DNA from: an uncultured bacterium
GTDB lineage: Bacteria > Cyanobacteriota > Vampirovibrionia > Gastranaerophilales > Gastranaerophilaceae
Direction: 5' to 3'
Assembly (NCBI GenBank): GCA_949284715.1
Contig: CASDWH010000015.1
Location: 1 to 64,000, forward strand
Length of the DNA stretch: 64,000 nt
The notes below the pieces were generated by a model. The model saw only the letters and a program-made list of their open reading frames with translations. It was not told the DNA's origin and did no database searches. Below, piece by piece: positions 10,189-18,958 of this stretch; within the stretch, counting starts at the first letter, position 1, and the number at the start of each line of letters is the position of its first letter. The position numbers and the translations under genes are program-made.

Positions 10189-10812
10189 TTACAACGCCTG
10201 CATTTCGACAGTCGGCTCACGGACTTCCGGTATCTCATTCACTTTAGGCAGCTCCGGAGTATCTTCTTTGGCCGACAATTCCGTAGGCGGGATTGTATCC
10301 AATTCTAAATCTTTCTTTTGTTGTTCTAATATTCTTACAAGTATAGGATCCGGTTGTTTTTTCAGAGCCTGATAATCAGCCATTATTTTTGTTACAAAAT
10401 GCTTTGTTTCTTTAAACGGCGGCACTGCATTATACTTTTTAACATTACCCGGCCCTGCATTATATGCAGCAAGCGCAAGCTCTGTAGAGCCGAACATATC
10501 ATACATCATTTTGTAATACATTAATCCGCCTTTGATATTCTCATTCAGATAATACGGATTAACTCCCAGCTTTTTAGCGGTAGACGGCATGAGCTGATAT
10601 ACCCCGACTGCTCCATGACGGCTTTTTAGGGAATGATTGTAATTGGATTCTTTTTTGGCAAGACTTAAGGCCAACGCCGGATCCACATTCATTTCAAGTG
10701 AATGCTTAATAATAGTTTCTTTTACCGTATCAGCAGGGATTTCAGACGCGAAAGCAGAACTAAAACTGTATATGGTAATGGCTGCTAATACAAGTGATAA
10801 TTTTTTAATCAT
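10189..10812 (-). CDS. secreted lytic transglycosylase (SLT family)
   Basis: 207 residues. A signal peptide (MIKKLSLVLAAITIYSFSSAFA) leads to an SLT/lysozyme-like domain with the catalytic Glu55 in AKKESNYN, then GAVGVYQLMPSTAKKLG and AYNAGPGNVKKY. It cleaves the MurNAc-GlcNAc bond of peptidoglycan with 1,6-anhydro ring formation in the periplasm. The C-terminal 50 residues are Pro/Glu-rich and probably disordered. It is a single-gene unit with its own terminator; neighbours do not point to a secretion system, so housekeeping wall remodelling is the simplest reading. Confidence 0.88.
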   Translation of the reverse strand: MIKKLSLVLAAITIYSFSSAFASEIPADTVKETIIKHSLEMNVDPALALSLAKKESNYNHSLKSRHGAVGVYQLMPSTAKKLGVNPYYLNENIKGGLMYYKMMYDMFGSTELALAAYNAGPGNVKKYNAVPPFKETKHFVTKIMADYQALKKQPDPILVRILEQQKKDLELDTIPPTELSAKEDTPELPKVNEIPEVREPTVEMQAL

Positions 10813-11259
10813 AATCCTCTCTCCGTTTGTTCATTGGAGTTTGCATTAAAGTTCCGCAACAGAAATATCAAAATCCTCATAAAATTAAGATATAAAAAAC
10901 CTCAACGCAAATTATGTGATTGTCACACGCATTATAAAACAAAGATAAAAAAAAATCAAGTACTATGGTTCTTATTGCTTGTGTTTACTACAACTGCGGG
11001 CATTAATTTATGAATAAAAGTTGTATATTTTTTACTAAAATTTAAATCCATGCCCGGTATAAACTTGAAATAAAAAAAGATTTAAAAGTACAAAAAAATT
11101 ATCATTTTGACTTCTTCCGAATCTTCAATTTGTAAAATTTTATCAAGAAAAATTTACATCGCGAAACATTTTGATTCAAAACGAAAATTTTATGATAAAT
11201 TAGATTGTAACAGAAGTTTTTGAATCTGATTATCACATGGGAATTAATAGGAGACAATG
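10813..11259. other. long A+T-rich intergenic region with two inverted repeats
   Basis: No gene is seen in these 447 bases. CGGGCAT (10997-11003) pairs with ATGCCCG (11050-11056) across a 46-base loop, which could be a small RNA or a leader structure. A second symmetric site, TTTTGA-T-TCAAAA (11169-11181), lies about 80 bases before the winged-helix gene and overlaps a possible -35 box; it could be an operator. Promoter boxes themselves are not clear. Confidence 0.4.
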
Positions 11260-11805
11260 ATGGCGGAGTATTTGACCAAAGAGGAAATTAAACAGTGGAG
11301 AAGCTCATTGGAAAAAATAACTTTAGAGGAGTATGCAGCTAGATTAGGTAAATTAATAGAAGAAGCTAAACCTACAAATGATGTTGTCGATATGGTTATG
11401 AATGAACAAAAAATGACAACTGACAGCCATCCTCAAATGGCTAAACAGGACAAGTTTGCTGCAATTGCACAAAGAGCTTTTGAAAGAGAACGCCAGCTCT
11501 CTCACACACCTTTTTCGATTAGCAGACCAAAACAGCAGGCAGCAGAAGAAAAAGCACCTGTTACCAGTGAAGCAGTTAAAATTGATGTGAATATAGAATT
11601 AAAAAAATCATTGACAGACAGAGAGCAGATAGTTCTGGATTATTTGCTTGCAAATGTCAATAAAACAGTATATGCTAAAGATATAGCAGAACTTCTGGGA
11701 CTGCCGCGGGATTATATTTATAAATACATAAAAAATCTGAGAGCAAAAATAGAAGGCGATAAGCTGCAAAATTGTCAGGGCGGCGGTTTTATACTAACAG
11801 CCTAG
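11260..11805 (+). CDS. OmpR-type winged-helix DNA-binding protein without receiver domain
   Basis: 181 residues. The start is the second of two adjacent ATGs, which lies 6 bases after GGAG. The last 65 residues (about 115-181) fit a Trans_reg_C winged helix: LTDREQIVLDYLLAN, a recognition-helix region RDYIYKYIKNLRAKIE, and the terminal wing GGGFILTA. The N-terminal 110 residues are charged and probably disordered; no receiver domain or phosphorylation site is present, so it should not be a normal two-component regulator. It is followed 12 bases later by the DUF262-like gene, so they likely form one transcript and perhaps one function. Confidence 0.65.
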   Translation: MAEYLTKEEIKQWRSSLEKITLEEYAARLGKLIEEAKPTNDVVDMVMNEQKMTTDSHPQMAKQDKFAAIAQRAFERERQLSHTPFSISRPKQQAAEEKAPVTSEAVKIDVNIELKKSLTDREQIVLDYLLANVNKTVYAKDIAELLGLPRDYIYKYIKNLRAKIEGDKLQNCQGGGFILTA

Positions 11806-11817
11806 GTTAAAAAATAT

Positions 11818-12924
11818 ATGGATTTATACAAAGCACTTGAATTTCTGGAAAACACCGGACATTTATATACTTTAGATTATGCAAAAAAATGTTTGTATAG
11901 TGCTAAGTTATCAAATTACATGTTTGATATGTCTGATATTACTGAACCTGTAAATCTCGGAACTTTCTATTCACAACCTATTAAAATCGGAGAACAGTTT
12001 ATTGTTGACGGCGTGAGCCGGCTGGTTGGTCTGTCTTTGTTTTTGTATGCAATCTGCGAGTGCTGGAAAAATACAACAGAACGCAACGAATTACTTATCA
12101 GAAAGATTAAAGCAAATTACCTGCTGCGAAACGGAAGACCCAAAATCATTTTAAAAGGAAGTAACAATGATATTTATGAGCCGCTGCTTCTTGGCGACAG
12201 AATCGCAGGAAAAAATAAAAAAACAGTAATATTTTGCACATATCACGAATACTGGACAAGGCTTAAACTGGGAAACTACGACCTTAAAGATATTATGGAT
12301 AAACTGGACAAATTATATCTGTATAACATTAATTTAGCAGATATGGATTCTGCCCGTATCAGAGATTTTTACTACACATTAAACATTGATAATCAAAAAC
12401 TTAATCAAATAGCACTTATCCGTGATTTCCTAAAAGAACTTGATGCAGAATACGAATGGTCGGAGATTGAACAGCTTTTCTTTAATAATAAAGATTATCT
12501 TATGATGTTCCTCAGAGATTTCTTAGTTACAAAGTACAAAATAAAAAAAATACCTTATAACAGTTATTATATTGTTTTAAAAGATTATATAAACAAGATT
12601 ATAAAATATAAAAGCGCCTCACAGGCTGTAGAAGATATGCACGCATCTGCTATTACATACAACAATATCTTGAACGTTGATATCGTTGATGAAGATATTA
12701 AAAACAAATTTGTGGAAATTAAATTTAACAAAGGTACTGATACCTACGCTTATTTATTAGAAATATTTGAAGATTATAACGACGGAAACATATCAAAAGA
12801 TACGTTTGTTGAAATTCTAACAGCAGTAAATGAATATCTAATTAACAGAAACGCAAACCCCGGTATTCGTACCAATTTTAATGATTTAATTTCTGACTTA
12901 AACAAAATGCTTTACGGAGAATAG
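11818..12924 (+). CDS. DUF262-like (ParB/GmrS-related) protein with altered signature
   Basis: 368 residues. The stretch around residues 48-110 follows the DUF262 pattern: a short strand (PIKIGEQF), then IVDGVSRLVGLSLFLYAI where family members have the DGQQR-TTL box, then a helical region ending in PKIILKGSNNDIYEPLL. The C-terminus (TAVNEYLINRNANPG...FNDLISDL) also resembles the end of DUF262 domains. DUF262 proteins include the nuclease/NTPase half of GmrSD-type modification-dependent restriction enzymes. Here Gln-Gln is replaced by Val-Ser and no DUF1524 HNH domain follows, so catalysis may be lost or changed. Annotated from eye-level similarity only. Confidence 0.45.
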   Translation: MDLYKALEFLENTGHLYTLDYAKKCLYSAKLSNYMFDMSDITEPVNLGTFYSQPIKIGEQFIVDGVSRLVGLSLFLYAICECWKNTTERNELLIRKIKANYLLRNGRPKIILKGSNNDIYEPLLLGDRIAGKNKKTVIFCTYHEYWTRLKLGNYDLKDIMDKLDKLYLYNINLADMDSARIRDFYYTLNIDNQKLNQIALIRDFLKELDAEYEWSEIEQLFFNNKDYLMMFLRDFLVTKYKIKKIPYNSYYIVLKDYINKIIKYKSASQAVEDMHASAITYNNILNVDIVDEDIKNKFVEIKFNKGTDTYAYLLEIFEDYNDGNISKDTFVEILTAVNEYLINRNANPGIRTNFNDLISDLNKMLYGE

Positions 12925-12994
12925 TTTACTGCTCTCACGAAAACAGTCCTGCGTATTAGTTTACAAAAATTAACAGAAAGATTCTATATAAAGA

Positions 12995-13022
12995 TTGAAA
13001 TATACTTTTTATATGCTATAAT
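12995..13022 (+). promoter_or_regulatory. sigma-70-type promoter
   Basis: TTGAAA (12995-13000) and TATAAT (13017-13022) with a 16-base spacer stand 22 bases before the ribbon-helix-helix gene. It is one of the clearest promoters in the window. Confidence 0.7.
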
Positions 13023-13044
13023 AATATAGTTGAAGGAGGGAAAT

Positions 13045-13236
13045 ATGGCCAGAGTTCTTATATCTATGTCTGATGAATTTCTTAATAGAGTAGATAGCAT
13101 TGCAAATTCGGAACAAAGAACAAGAAGTGAATTGATTAGAGAAGCCCTGCGCTCCTATCTTAGAAAGAATAAAATGAGCAGCATGAAAAACGCTGAAGAG
13201 AATGCCGAAGTTCTCTCATCATTGCTCGATGATTAG
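13045..13236 (+). CDS. ribbon-helix-helix (CopG-type) DNA-binding protein
   Basis: 63 residues starting MARVLISMSDEFLNRVD after GAAGGAGGG. The pattern of a short strand, a helix, a turn and the helix TRSELIREALRSYLRK is the RHH_1 fold used by CopG, NikR and antitoxin-type regulators; the dimer binds DNA through the first strand. Standing alone with its own promoter and no toxin gene beside it, it is more likely a small transcription regulator than an antitoxin. Its last four bases overlap the stop codon of the convergent response-regulator gene. Confidence 0.8.
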   Translation: MARVLISMSDEFLNRVDSIANSEQRTRSELIREALRSYLRKNKMSSMKNAEENAEVLSSLLDD

Positions 13237-14510
13237 TAATTTACTTCTTTCATAAAAGTATCAACCCAATATAGTAAATCCGCTATTTCATATGGTTTAG
13301 GCAGATATAAATCCGCTTTTGTATTAAGAATAGCGGATTTGTTGTGTTTTGAAGAGGTAACAATAAGACGTGTGTTAGCAAAATTCCTATCCTGTTTTAA
13401 TTGTTGAATAAAGTTAAGATTTTCTAATTTATCACCTGCATCATAAATAACAACTGCCGGAACTTCTCTCTCTAAACTTGCTGCAATATCATACCCTTGT
13501 AATTCCAGTGTCGTTCTAAGCAAAAGTTTTAATGCTTCGTCTTCTTCATTTATATAAATACGTTTATTAAATTCTTTTGAAATAACAGAACCGGCGCCGG
13601 TAAGCTTTAGTCGTTCTATCGCATAATTAGAGCCTGTCGGAACTTTTGCCATGGATTTTATCCGCCTCAGGTGTTCTATCAGTTCTTCCGGAGTTTCTGA
13701 TTTTGTATAATCAATTTCTAATCCGCCCGCCAGTATATAAACAAGCTCGACTCTGCGTTCCGCATAGCGCTCGCCCTTTACAAGAGAAAATCCGCGCTTC
13801 ATATCTTCTTCAGAATAAAATTTAGGCGCAACAGTATCAAATGCAAATGCCAAAAATCCGGCAAGCTTTTCAACAACCTCCGGCACAGTTATTATTAGAA
13901 ACTCATTTTCTGCTAAACGTCCGAGGTAATCGTTTGTGCTGAATGCAGATTTAATAATTGTTACAAAAGACTGAATTAGTTTATCTGCGGCAAGCTCACT
14001 GTAAATGGACTTATAAATAAAATAATTTTCAATACTGACAATAAGAAGCGCCCGCTCTGCTTTATCACAAATAATCCTTTTCAATGAACGCATAATATAC
14101 TTTCTATCAGGCAGGAGAGTTTTTGTATCCAGGCTAAGCTCTATATCCCTGCGCAAATGTGCCTTTATACGCATTTTAAATTCTTCTATATTGACAGGTT
14201 CACTAATAAAATCATCTGCCCCTCGTTTTAAAAATTCAACACGGTCGTTAACATCAGAAGATTTTGACATTATTACAATTACAGGCCGCATATTATATGT
14301 TAAAACCCTTATTCTTTCACACAACTCTGGAACATTTCCGCTCAAGCTATCAGATATAACAATCAAATCCGGCTCATAATTCTCAATATACTCCAGCCCT
14401 GCTGAAATATTCCTTGCAACATGTACAGTTGACAGCGGAGTTTCAAGGCTTTTTTTATACTTAAACGGAAGTTCTTTCCGTTTGTCTATAATTAGTATGT
14501 TGCAGAACAA
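13233..14510 (-). CDS. REC-degenerate GGDEF-REC protein
   Basis: 425 residues. N-terminal receiver-like domain (1-120): the acceptor position reads IVISDS, where a normal domain has LLD, and the conserved Lys-Pro is Glu-Pro (FISEPVN), so it probably cannot be phosphorylated normally. Middle domain (about 125-300): a diguanylate-cyclase-like fold whose GGDEF box is AENEF (YLGRLAENEFLIITV), so no c-di-GMP synthesis is expected. C-terminal receiver (310-425): Asp in AVVIYDAG and Lys in YLPKPYE are kept. It overlaps the upstream kinase gene by 19 bases, so the kinase is the likely partner of the C-terminal receiver. Confidence 0.75.
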   Translation of the reverse strand: MFCNILIIDKRKELPFKYKKSLETPLSTVHVARNISAGLEYIENYEPDLIVISDSLSGNVPELCERIRVLTYNMRPVIVIMSKSSDVNDRVEFLKRGADDFISEPVNIEEFKMRIKAHLRRDIELSLDTKTLLPDRKYIMRSLKRIICDKAERALLIVSIENYFIYKSIYSELAADKLIQSFVTIIKSAFSTNDYLGRLAENEFLIITVPEVVEKLAGFLAFAFDTVAPKFYSEEDMKRGFSLVKGERYAERRVELVYILAGGLEIDYTKSETPEELIEHLRRIKSMAKVPTGSNYAIERLKLTGAGSVISKEFNKRIYINEEDEALKLLLRTTLELQGYDIAASLEREVPAVVIYDAGDKLENLNFIQQLKQDRNFANTRLIVTSSKHNKSAILNTKADLYLPKPYEIADLLYWVDTFMKEVNY

Positions 14511-15205
14511 ATCTGATCCTCCGGATTGTATAATGGCAGAATTACTTCAAATGTTGTACCTTTAGGATAATTATTTTTGAATGATATACTTCCATGCATC
14601 ATTTCAACCATATGCTTAGTAATGTATAATCCTAAACCATTGCCTTGAACCGTACGGGTGAGAGGATTATCGAGTCTTGCAAACTTTTCAAACACTTTGT
14701 TTTTATCCTGCTCAGCTATTCCAATTCCTTGATCTGAAACCCTTACAGCAAAATAATCTGCTTTTTCTGCAAAATCCGTACTTACAGTAACAGTTGTTCC
14801 TTCCATTGAGTATTTACAGGCATTCTCAATCAAATTTGTCATAATTTGCTGAAACCTCTCAATATCAATCATTCCTTCAGGCAGCTTGGGATTGTACCTT
14901 GTTTCTATATCATGTTTAGGATATCTCTGCGAAATCACTTTCAAAACCGGCTCCAGAACCCCTTTTATATCTGCTTTCTTTAATACGAGCTTTTCTGCTG
15001 CACCTGATGAAACTGCTAAAATATTCTCAACAAGACCTATTAATCTGTTTGATTGTTCTTCAATAATTTTTAAGAATTTTTTTTTGTCATCATCACCAAT
15101 TTTATCCCATGAGGCAAGCAGAGTCTGCGCAAACCCTCTTATGCTTGTTAAGGGAGTTCTCAATTCGTGGGATACGGTTGAAACAAAATCTTCCTGTTTA
15201 GTCAT
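14492..15205 (-). CDS. soluble histidine kinase without sensor domain
   Basis: 237 residues. It begins almost at the dimerisation domain: His13 in STVSHELRTPLTSIRGF is the phospho-acceptor. Then come the N box (NLIENACKYS), G1 (VSDQGIGIAEQD) and G2 (GNGLGLYITKHMVEMMHG) of an intact HATPase_c domain. There is no membrane segment or sensory input, so the signal must come from a partner. A stop codon lies in frame upstream with no other start between, so the ATG at 15205 is right. No Shine-Dalgarno is seen; TATAAT ends 6 bases before the ATG. The gene overlaps its response-regulator partner. Confidence 0.88.
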   Translation of the reverse strand: MTKQEDFVSTVSHELRTPLTSIRGFAQTLLASWDKIGDDDKKKFLKIIEEQSNRLIGLVENILAVSSGAAEKLVLKKADIKGVLEPVLKVISQRYPKHDIETRYNPKLPEGMIDIERFQQIMTNLIENACKYSMEGTTVTVSTDFAEKADYFAVRVSDQGIGIAEQDKNKVFEKFARLDNPLTRTVQGNGLGLYITKHMVEMMHGSISFKNNYPKGTTFEVILPLYNPEDQICSATY

Positions 15206-15211
15206 AACTGA

Positions 15212-15217
15212 ATTATA
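15212..15217 (-). promoter_or_regulatory. -10 box implying a leaderless kinase mRNA
   Basis: TATAAT on the minus strand lies 6 bases before the kinase ATG, which would put the transcript start at or beside the ATG. The -35 is weak (TTTTCT at a 17-base spacer). Confidence 0.45.
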
Positions 15218-15254
15218 CCACTTTTTCCATTTTTAGAAAACGGTTAATCAAGTT

Positions 15255-16559
15255 CTAACTTTGGAATGTATTAAAGATTTTTTCAACAGAATCATCAATA
15301 ACTTTCTTAACAGATTCCATCTCTGTAGATATAGCCGCCTGTTCTGTATCTAGTTGTTCCAGCTTTAATTCCAACTGCTGGTCTTCTTTTTGGATAGTAG
15401 AAGTCAGGGCATTTATATCATTTATCGTTTTTTCATAAACTTCTACTGCATGCCGGTACTCATTCATAGCATCCTGATATGCAGCATCATCTGTCACTAT
15501 TTCATAGTTTAAAGCGTATACATTTGAATCGTTAGCAAATCTCACTGACGCAAATCTGCCGCTCTCATCTGTTTCTAATAATGCATTTCCGGTATTAGTA
15601 ATTTTTGTCGGCACATACGATGCCCCGTAATAAAATAATTCTGATTGATTATCAATAGGCGCATCCGGCAAGTACGCATTATTATAACTATTCATCAAAT
15701 CATCATAGGTAGTAAAATAAGTCTGCCCGTTCAGGTCAAATGTATAAATTCCTGAACCGGTATAGGTATAAGTACCATCATCGTTTAAGGTAAAATAATT
15801 AGAAATATTTGAACCCTGAATATCCTGAACAATCTGAGAGAGTTCTGTTGCCTGATCTTCTGTCAGGCTTGTAAGTTCAGTAAGTTTGCTGTTTCCTACA
15901 TAGGTGGGAAAGCCTGTTTCTGCATAATCACTATACGCTGAACTCATACCGCCTGCTACATTATCCAGTTCTTGAGTAAGCGCAAAATGCCATGTATCAT
16001 CTTCTTGATATCCTACAATACTGTCATTTGACAAATCAGGATTACCGATTGCTTCTTTGAATCTTTGTAATTGTATTGCCAACTCTTCATCCTGGATATC
16101 GGATATACTACTATAATTTACAATTGTTCCATCAGCATTTGTAACCGTGTATGAATTATCTGGATTAACTGCCGCTGTTACGGAATCATTTACATAGCCT
16201 GAATATGTATTAGCCACCTGAACCTGAGGGTCTGCAAGTTTTTTCTCTGCACCTTTGAAGATATCTCTTATATAGTGGCTTGTTACTACATAATTAGAAT
16301 TATCGTCATAAGAAGAGTTTTGTGACCAGCTATCAATATAGTAATCGGTATTTCCGTCAGAATATGAGTACTGTTCAGTAGTATAATCTGCCGTACTGGG
16401 GACTTCGGGGAGTTCTAAATCCAGCATTTTATTAAATAAACCGGCGACTTCATTTGCAAGATTTGTTCTTGCCTGATTTATCTGTTGTCCTTCATATTCG
16501 CAGTTTGATTTTCTTGCCGTTAATTGTACGTATCTGGCCTGTGATGCTGCCATTCCCAT
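15255..16559 (-). CDS. MGMAASQARY-type protein with C-terminal coiled coil
   Basis: 434 residues. The first 45 residues (MGMAASQARYVQLTARK..., then EGQQINQARTNLANE) form an amphipathic helical head that I remember from many paralogues in gut melainabacterial genomes; its function is not known to me. The middle (60-340) is Tyr/Asn/Ser/Asp-rich with short repeats of the NADGT or NDDGTYTYTGSG type and looks like an exposed, possibly surface region. The last 80 residues are a coiled coil. There is no signal peptide. The head-and-tail helix layout recalls secreted filament or hook-type proteins, but this is only a resemblance. Confidence 0.6.
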   Translation of the reverse strand: MGMAASQARYVQLTARKSNCEYEGQQINQARTNLANEVAGLFNKMLDLELPEVPSTADYTTEQYSYSDGNTDYYIDSWSQNSSYDDNSNYVVTSHYIRDIFKGAEKKLADPQVQVANTYSGYVNDSVTAAVNPDNSYTVTNADGTIVNYSSISDIQDEELAIQLQRFKEAIGNPDLSNDSIVGYQEDDTWHFALTQELDNVAGGMSSAYSDYAETGFPTYVGNSKLTELTSLTEDQATELSQIVQDIQGSNISNYFTLNDDGTYTYTGSGIYTFDLNGQTYFTTYDDLMNSYNNAYLPDAPIDNQSELFYYGASYVPTKITNTGNALLETDESGRFASVRFANDSNVYALNYEIVTDDAAYQDAMNEYRHAVEVYEKTINDINALTSTIQKEDQQLELKLEQLDTEQAAISTEMESVKKVIDDSVEKIFNTFQS

Positions 16560-16664
16560 AACGCTATCTCCTTATGATTGTTGATAATATGTACTCTTTA
16601 ATTATTATATATTATTTGTCAACTTATTATAACGACATAAGAGAGATTTTGCATAATTTTTTGA

Positions 16665-18836
16665 TTAAAAATCATTCAAAAACTGTAGATTTTCATCCTC
16701 ATTTCCGTTCTTGACTTCTTCAGTTACATCATAGAAAACAACAAGTGCATCTTTTAGGGATGCAAATGTATTAGTTATTGCGTTGCAATAAATACTATAA
16801 TCTGCTAATTTACCGGCAATTCCTTTCATCAGCACCCATTCCAGCGGATAAGCAGTCAAATCGGTTGTACTGTATAATTTATTATTCTCTTTTGCAAAAT
16901 ATACCGGCAAATCTTTGTCTGTCAAGCTTTTTGCATACTTTCTAATGTATGAAAATATATTCTCCATAAACTCGTCTTTTTGCTTATTTGTAACAAGTTT
17001 TTTCTTAAACGTATTATTCACTTCAATATTATCTACAACAAAAACAGGGTTATCAGGATTCACAGTGTATACCCGCGATTGGGCAACCGTTTCATTATTT
17101 TCATTTTTAATTTCAATAATATTAAATGCCGTGTGTAATAAATAATTAGGCGTTGATTTTCCTTGAGGGGCATCAAGTGCTGTGCAGCAGGTTGTATATG
17201 AGCCGTTAAATATTGACTTTTGCGGAATTCTTTTCCATAAACAAATGCTTAATTTTTCTCCTCCAGCCTCAAATTTTTCTTCCGGAACACCTTCCAGCCA
17301 CTTCTGATAATCTAGCCCCATATTTTCAAATATTTCTTTTGTCTGCATATTTGCATAACCATATTTGTTATACGGGTCATTAATATACTCTTTAAATTTT
17401 CCGCGTGAGGCAGATTGTACAACCGAATCCAGCGCAAGTCCCGGTTCAATCATTTTTGCAAGCTGATACATATATCGCAAATCCCAATTTATATCTTCCG
17501 GTCTTAGCTTATTAATCTCTTCATCACTAAACCCGCAGCGGTTTAATACTATTTTCTTTATTTGATTTTCTATATATTCAAAATTGATTTGAACCCCGCC
17601 GTTTTCTAACTCGGTCAGGGATTTTTCCAAATCAATATCCTTTAATATAACCGCAAGATTTTTTCTATTCATATTTACTAATCTGCAAAAATAAACTTTA
17701 TCACGCGCTGAAATGTTTACAAATTCCCCGTTTTTATTTATTCGTTTTCCTTTCTTTACAGCTTTTGATAATACTTCTTCATCTTTAATCGTATATTTTT
17801 CAATCGGCTGTAAAAACTGCCTTGCATTATCAAGCCCTCTGTCAAATATTTGAAGAACTGTTTCCTCATCAGTCAGCGCCATCATACCTATTAAATACAT
17901 TATATTATCAACAAAAAATGCAGCCAGTTCCCCCTCTGTATCCTCATCATATCCAAATTTAGACTTTTCATTTTTGTATACCCTGCTCATTAACGAGCCT
18001 GTATTTCTTAGTACTTTATTAAAATGTTTTTTATCTTCAAAAGGGTATTTCAAAAAATCAAATATTGAATAACTATTATTAAGTCTGGGGTTAATCAATA
18101 TTGTGAAGGGAGAACCATTTTTTTTGAAATCTATTGTATTTAAATTTTTCTTTAACGGATGGTTTATATCGTAAGCCACCTCTATCACATAATTAGCAAC
18201 TCCGTTTTCTATATTATGAACAATATTAGCACTCTCTGTTTCATTATATCTGGATAACCTGGTTAAATAATTATACAACTCTTGAGATGTCATCAGTTTA
18301 CTATTAACAAGTGCAGTAACGGCATCTGCATTTTTATCGGTAAGAGTGCTGATTATTTTATCTATAGTAACAGGGCGTATATAATCAAGATTCATATCAA
18401 AAATTCTGTTTCTTAAATCAGGGTTGGTTTTACTAATCACCAGTCCGCTTTGACCGCCAAGTGAAGTATAGTACTCCACAAAATCCCTGTTCATTTCATT
18501 AGTGGCCGCTAATACATTCTTTACAGCATCATAGCCCTCAGTTTTTTCAAAAATCTGTGTTAGATATCCGGCACCTGCGGCGTATACACATATATTTAAC
18601 AATGTTTTGCAATTAGCATTATTAAGGGTGCTTGAAAAAACAGAAAGTCTTTTTGAGGAAATTTTATATCTCTCGACAAACCGGCGCAAAGACTCAACTA
18701 TCTTTAGATTTTCCTCTGTAAGATTAGACTTTAAAAATATATCACTCTTTTTGAAAATTCCCTTAAAATACGGAGTTTTCGGTGTAGAATAATTTATTTT
18801 ATTATATGAAAAACTATTTACCGGCTGTATAAACAT
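16665..18836 (-). CDS. large uncharacterised protein with PYFKG N-terminal tail
   Basis: 723 residues, no signal peptide or clear membrane helix. The N-terminus is a short disordered tail ending TPYFKGIFKK, a style shared with several other proteins in this window. The body is mixed alpha/beta. A Cys-containing block at about residues 535-600 (FNGSYTTCCTALDAPQGKS, NYLLHTAFNIIEIKNEN, VVDNIEVNN) looks like the conserved core and may be enzymatic: paired Cys, then beta strands ending in VVDNIEV. No family is recognised. Single gene; a TATAAC box lies about 10 bases before the ATG. Confidence 0.5.
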   Translation of the reverse strand: MFIQPVNSFSYNKINYSTPKTPYFKGIFKKSDIFLKSNLTEENLKIVESLRRFVERYKISSKRLSVFSSTLNNANCKTLLNICVYAAGAGYLTQIFEKTEGYDAVKNVLAATNEMNRDFVEYYTSLGGQSGLVISKTNPDLRNRIFDMNLDYIRPVTIDKIISTLTDKNADAVTALVNSKLMTSQELYNYLTRLSRYNETESANIVHNIENGVANYVIEVAYDINHPLKKNLNTIDFKKNGSPFTILINPRLNNSYSIFDFLKYPFEDKKHFNKVLRNTGSLMSRVYKNEKSKFGYDEDTEGELAAFFVDNIMYLIGMMALTDEETVLQIFDRGLDNARQFLQPIEKYTIKDEEVLSKAVKKGKRINKNGEFVNISARDKVYFCRLVNMNRKNLAVILKDIDLEKSLTELENGGVQINFEYIENQIKKIVLNRCGFSDEEINKLRPEDINWDLRYMYQLAKMIEPGLALDSVVQSASRGKFKEYINDPYNKYGYANMQTKEIFENMGLDYQKWLEGVPEEKFEAGGEKLSICLWKRIPQKSIFNGSYTTCCTALDAPQGKSTPNYLLHTAFNIIEIKNENNETVAQSRVYTVNPDNPVFVVDNIEVNNTFKKKLVTNKQKDEFMENIFSYIRKYAKSLTDKDLPVYFAKENNKLYSTTDLTAYPLEWVLMKGIAGKLADYSIYCNAITNTFASLKDALVVFYDVTEEVKNGNEDENLQFLNDF

Positions 18837-18958
18837 TTCTAAATAGTTATAACCCGAACAAGATTTTTTTTGCTATCAAATTCTATATTTTTACAATACT
18901 TAATCTATTGTAACTTTAAGTTAGTTATGTCACAATTATTAACATAAGGGAGATTGGT

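Noticed and set aside
11818-12924. Functional GmrSD-type restriction enzyme
   Set aside because: The DGQQR box is altered and no DUF1524/HNH partner is present, so only the relationship is claimed.
13045-13236. Toxin-antitoxin pair
   Set aside because: The ribbon-helix-helix gene has no adjacent toxin-like frame; both neighbours are unrelated (DUF262-like gene upstream, response regulator convergent).
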